NCBI GenBank assembly: GCA_017848205.1
Contig: JAGDDO010000296.1
Location: 1-5,425 of the forward strand
From: Oscillospiraceae bacterium
Lineage (GTDB): Bacteria; Bacillota_A; Clostridia; Oscillospirales; Ruminococcaceae
Length of the DNA stretch: 5,425 bases
Reading direction: 5' to 3'
This document shows, one piece after another, positions 5,046 through 5,425 of this stretch. How positions within the stretch are numbered: the first letter of the stretch is position 1; each line of letters begins with the position of its first letter. A program made the position numbers and the translations under genes. Below the pieces are notes generated by a model, which was not told the DNA's origin, made no database searches, and saw only the letters and a list, made by a program, of their open reading frames with translations.

Positions 5046-5425
5046 TTACTTAAGGAGTCTTTCAGCGATGAAGTCTGAAGCTATATGCTTTACCCAGTGG
5101 AACTGTTCACCTACAGGCATTGCATGCATGATAGTTTCTTCTGAAACATATGCAGGCTTTTCGTCGATCTCAAGACCTTCCTTGTATCCTGTTGCTCTGT
5201 CAAGCATTGAAAGTGACGCGTTTCTGTCCATCCAGTTGTCATCTCCGCTGTATACAAGAAGGAAATCACAGTCAACTGTGCCTTCTTCGAGAAGCTTCAT
5301 TTCATTAAAGAACTTCTGATCATCATTCGTACCATACTGTAATACAGCCCACTTACCGTGCTTCATCCAGATCGGTATAGAATCTGTGTCAGCAATACTC
5401 ATGAAGAGAGGGAAAAGGCTTACAC
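5046..5425 (-). CDS. Unidentified protein, possible alpha/beta-hydrolase C-terminus (5' end outside window)
   Basis: The frame is open from the right edge to TAA (5046-5048), giving at least 125 residues. The Met at 5400-5402 is internal or only a possible start, because the frame continues upstream (VSLFPLF) with no stop and there is no good ribosome site. A hydrophobic strand followed by an acidic turn, CDFLLVYSGDDNW (residues 45-57 from that Met), and a late HW in VGEQFHWVKH (97-106), resemble the Asp and His ends of alpha/beta hydrolases. YGTNDDQKFFNEM recalls family S37-type peptidases. These resemblances are weak and I do not assign a function. The gene lies 195 nt upstream of the ketosynthase on the same strand, beyond a GC-rich palindrome, so it is probably a separate transcript but read-through is possible. 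Confidence 0.6.
   Translation of the reverse strand, partial: VSLFPLFMSIADTDSIPIWMKHGKWAVLQYGTNDDQKFFNEMKLLEEGTVDCDFLLVYSGDDNWMDRNASLSMLDRATGYKEGLEIDEKPAYVSEETIMHAMPVGEQFHWVKHIASDFIAERLLK

Noticed and set aside
5068..5319. Plus-strand 83-codon frame opposite the right-edge gene
   Set aside because: The minus-strand frame continues to the window edge with protein-like composition; the plus-strand one is a shadow.

Overview
The window looks like chromosomal DNA from a low-to-moderate G+C anaerobic Firmicute, most likely a Ruminococcus-type (Oscillospiraceae) gut or rumen bacterium. This rests on strong AGGAGG-type ribosome sites, the general codon use, and the C-terminus of a meso-diaminopimelate dehydrogenase at the left edge. 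The genus is an inference; the sequence does not prove it.

Layout. Positions 2-313 (+) hold the 3' end of diaminopimelate dehydrogenase (ddh), followed by a good intrinsic terminator at 375-412. Positions 314-656 separate two convergent transcription units and carry no convincing gene, only three hairpins: the ddh terminator, a perfect 15-bp inverted repeat (451-484), and a probable terminator for the minus-strand operon (513-551). From 4850 down to 657, all on the minus strand, lies a compact five-gene operon. In transcription order it encodes a stand-alone beta-ketoacyl-ACP synthase, a MIF/tautomerase-superfamily protein, an AMP-forming acyl ligase, a stand-alone acyl carrier protein and a type II thioesterase. 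The first three genes are 15-17 nt apart. The ACP follows a 69-nt gap containing a perfect 11-bp inverted repeat, and the thioesterase start overlaps the ACP by 8 nt. Upstream of the operon, 4851-5045 is an AT-rich leader plus a GC-rich pair of nested palindromes. At the right edge (5046-5425, minus) is the 3' part of an unidentified, possibly alpha/beta-hydrolase, gene that runs off the window.

How the genes may work together (inference). The ligase would activate a carboxylic acid as its acyl-AMP and load it on the phosphopantetheinylated ACP. The ketosynthase, with a complete Cys-His-His-Lys set, would extend it, probably with malonyl units from primary metabolism. The MIF-like protein could tautomerise a beta-keto or enol intermediate or product. 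The type II thioesterase would release the product or clear misloaded ACP. No acyltransferase, ketoreductase, condensation domain, phosphopantetheinyl transferase or transporter is present in the window. This is therefore a minimal fatty-acid/polyketide-like pathway that must borrow parts from the host. A MIF-family protein inside such an operon is the most unusual element and the best candidate for new biology here.
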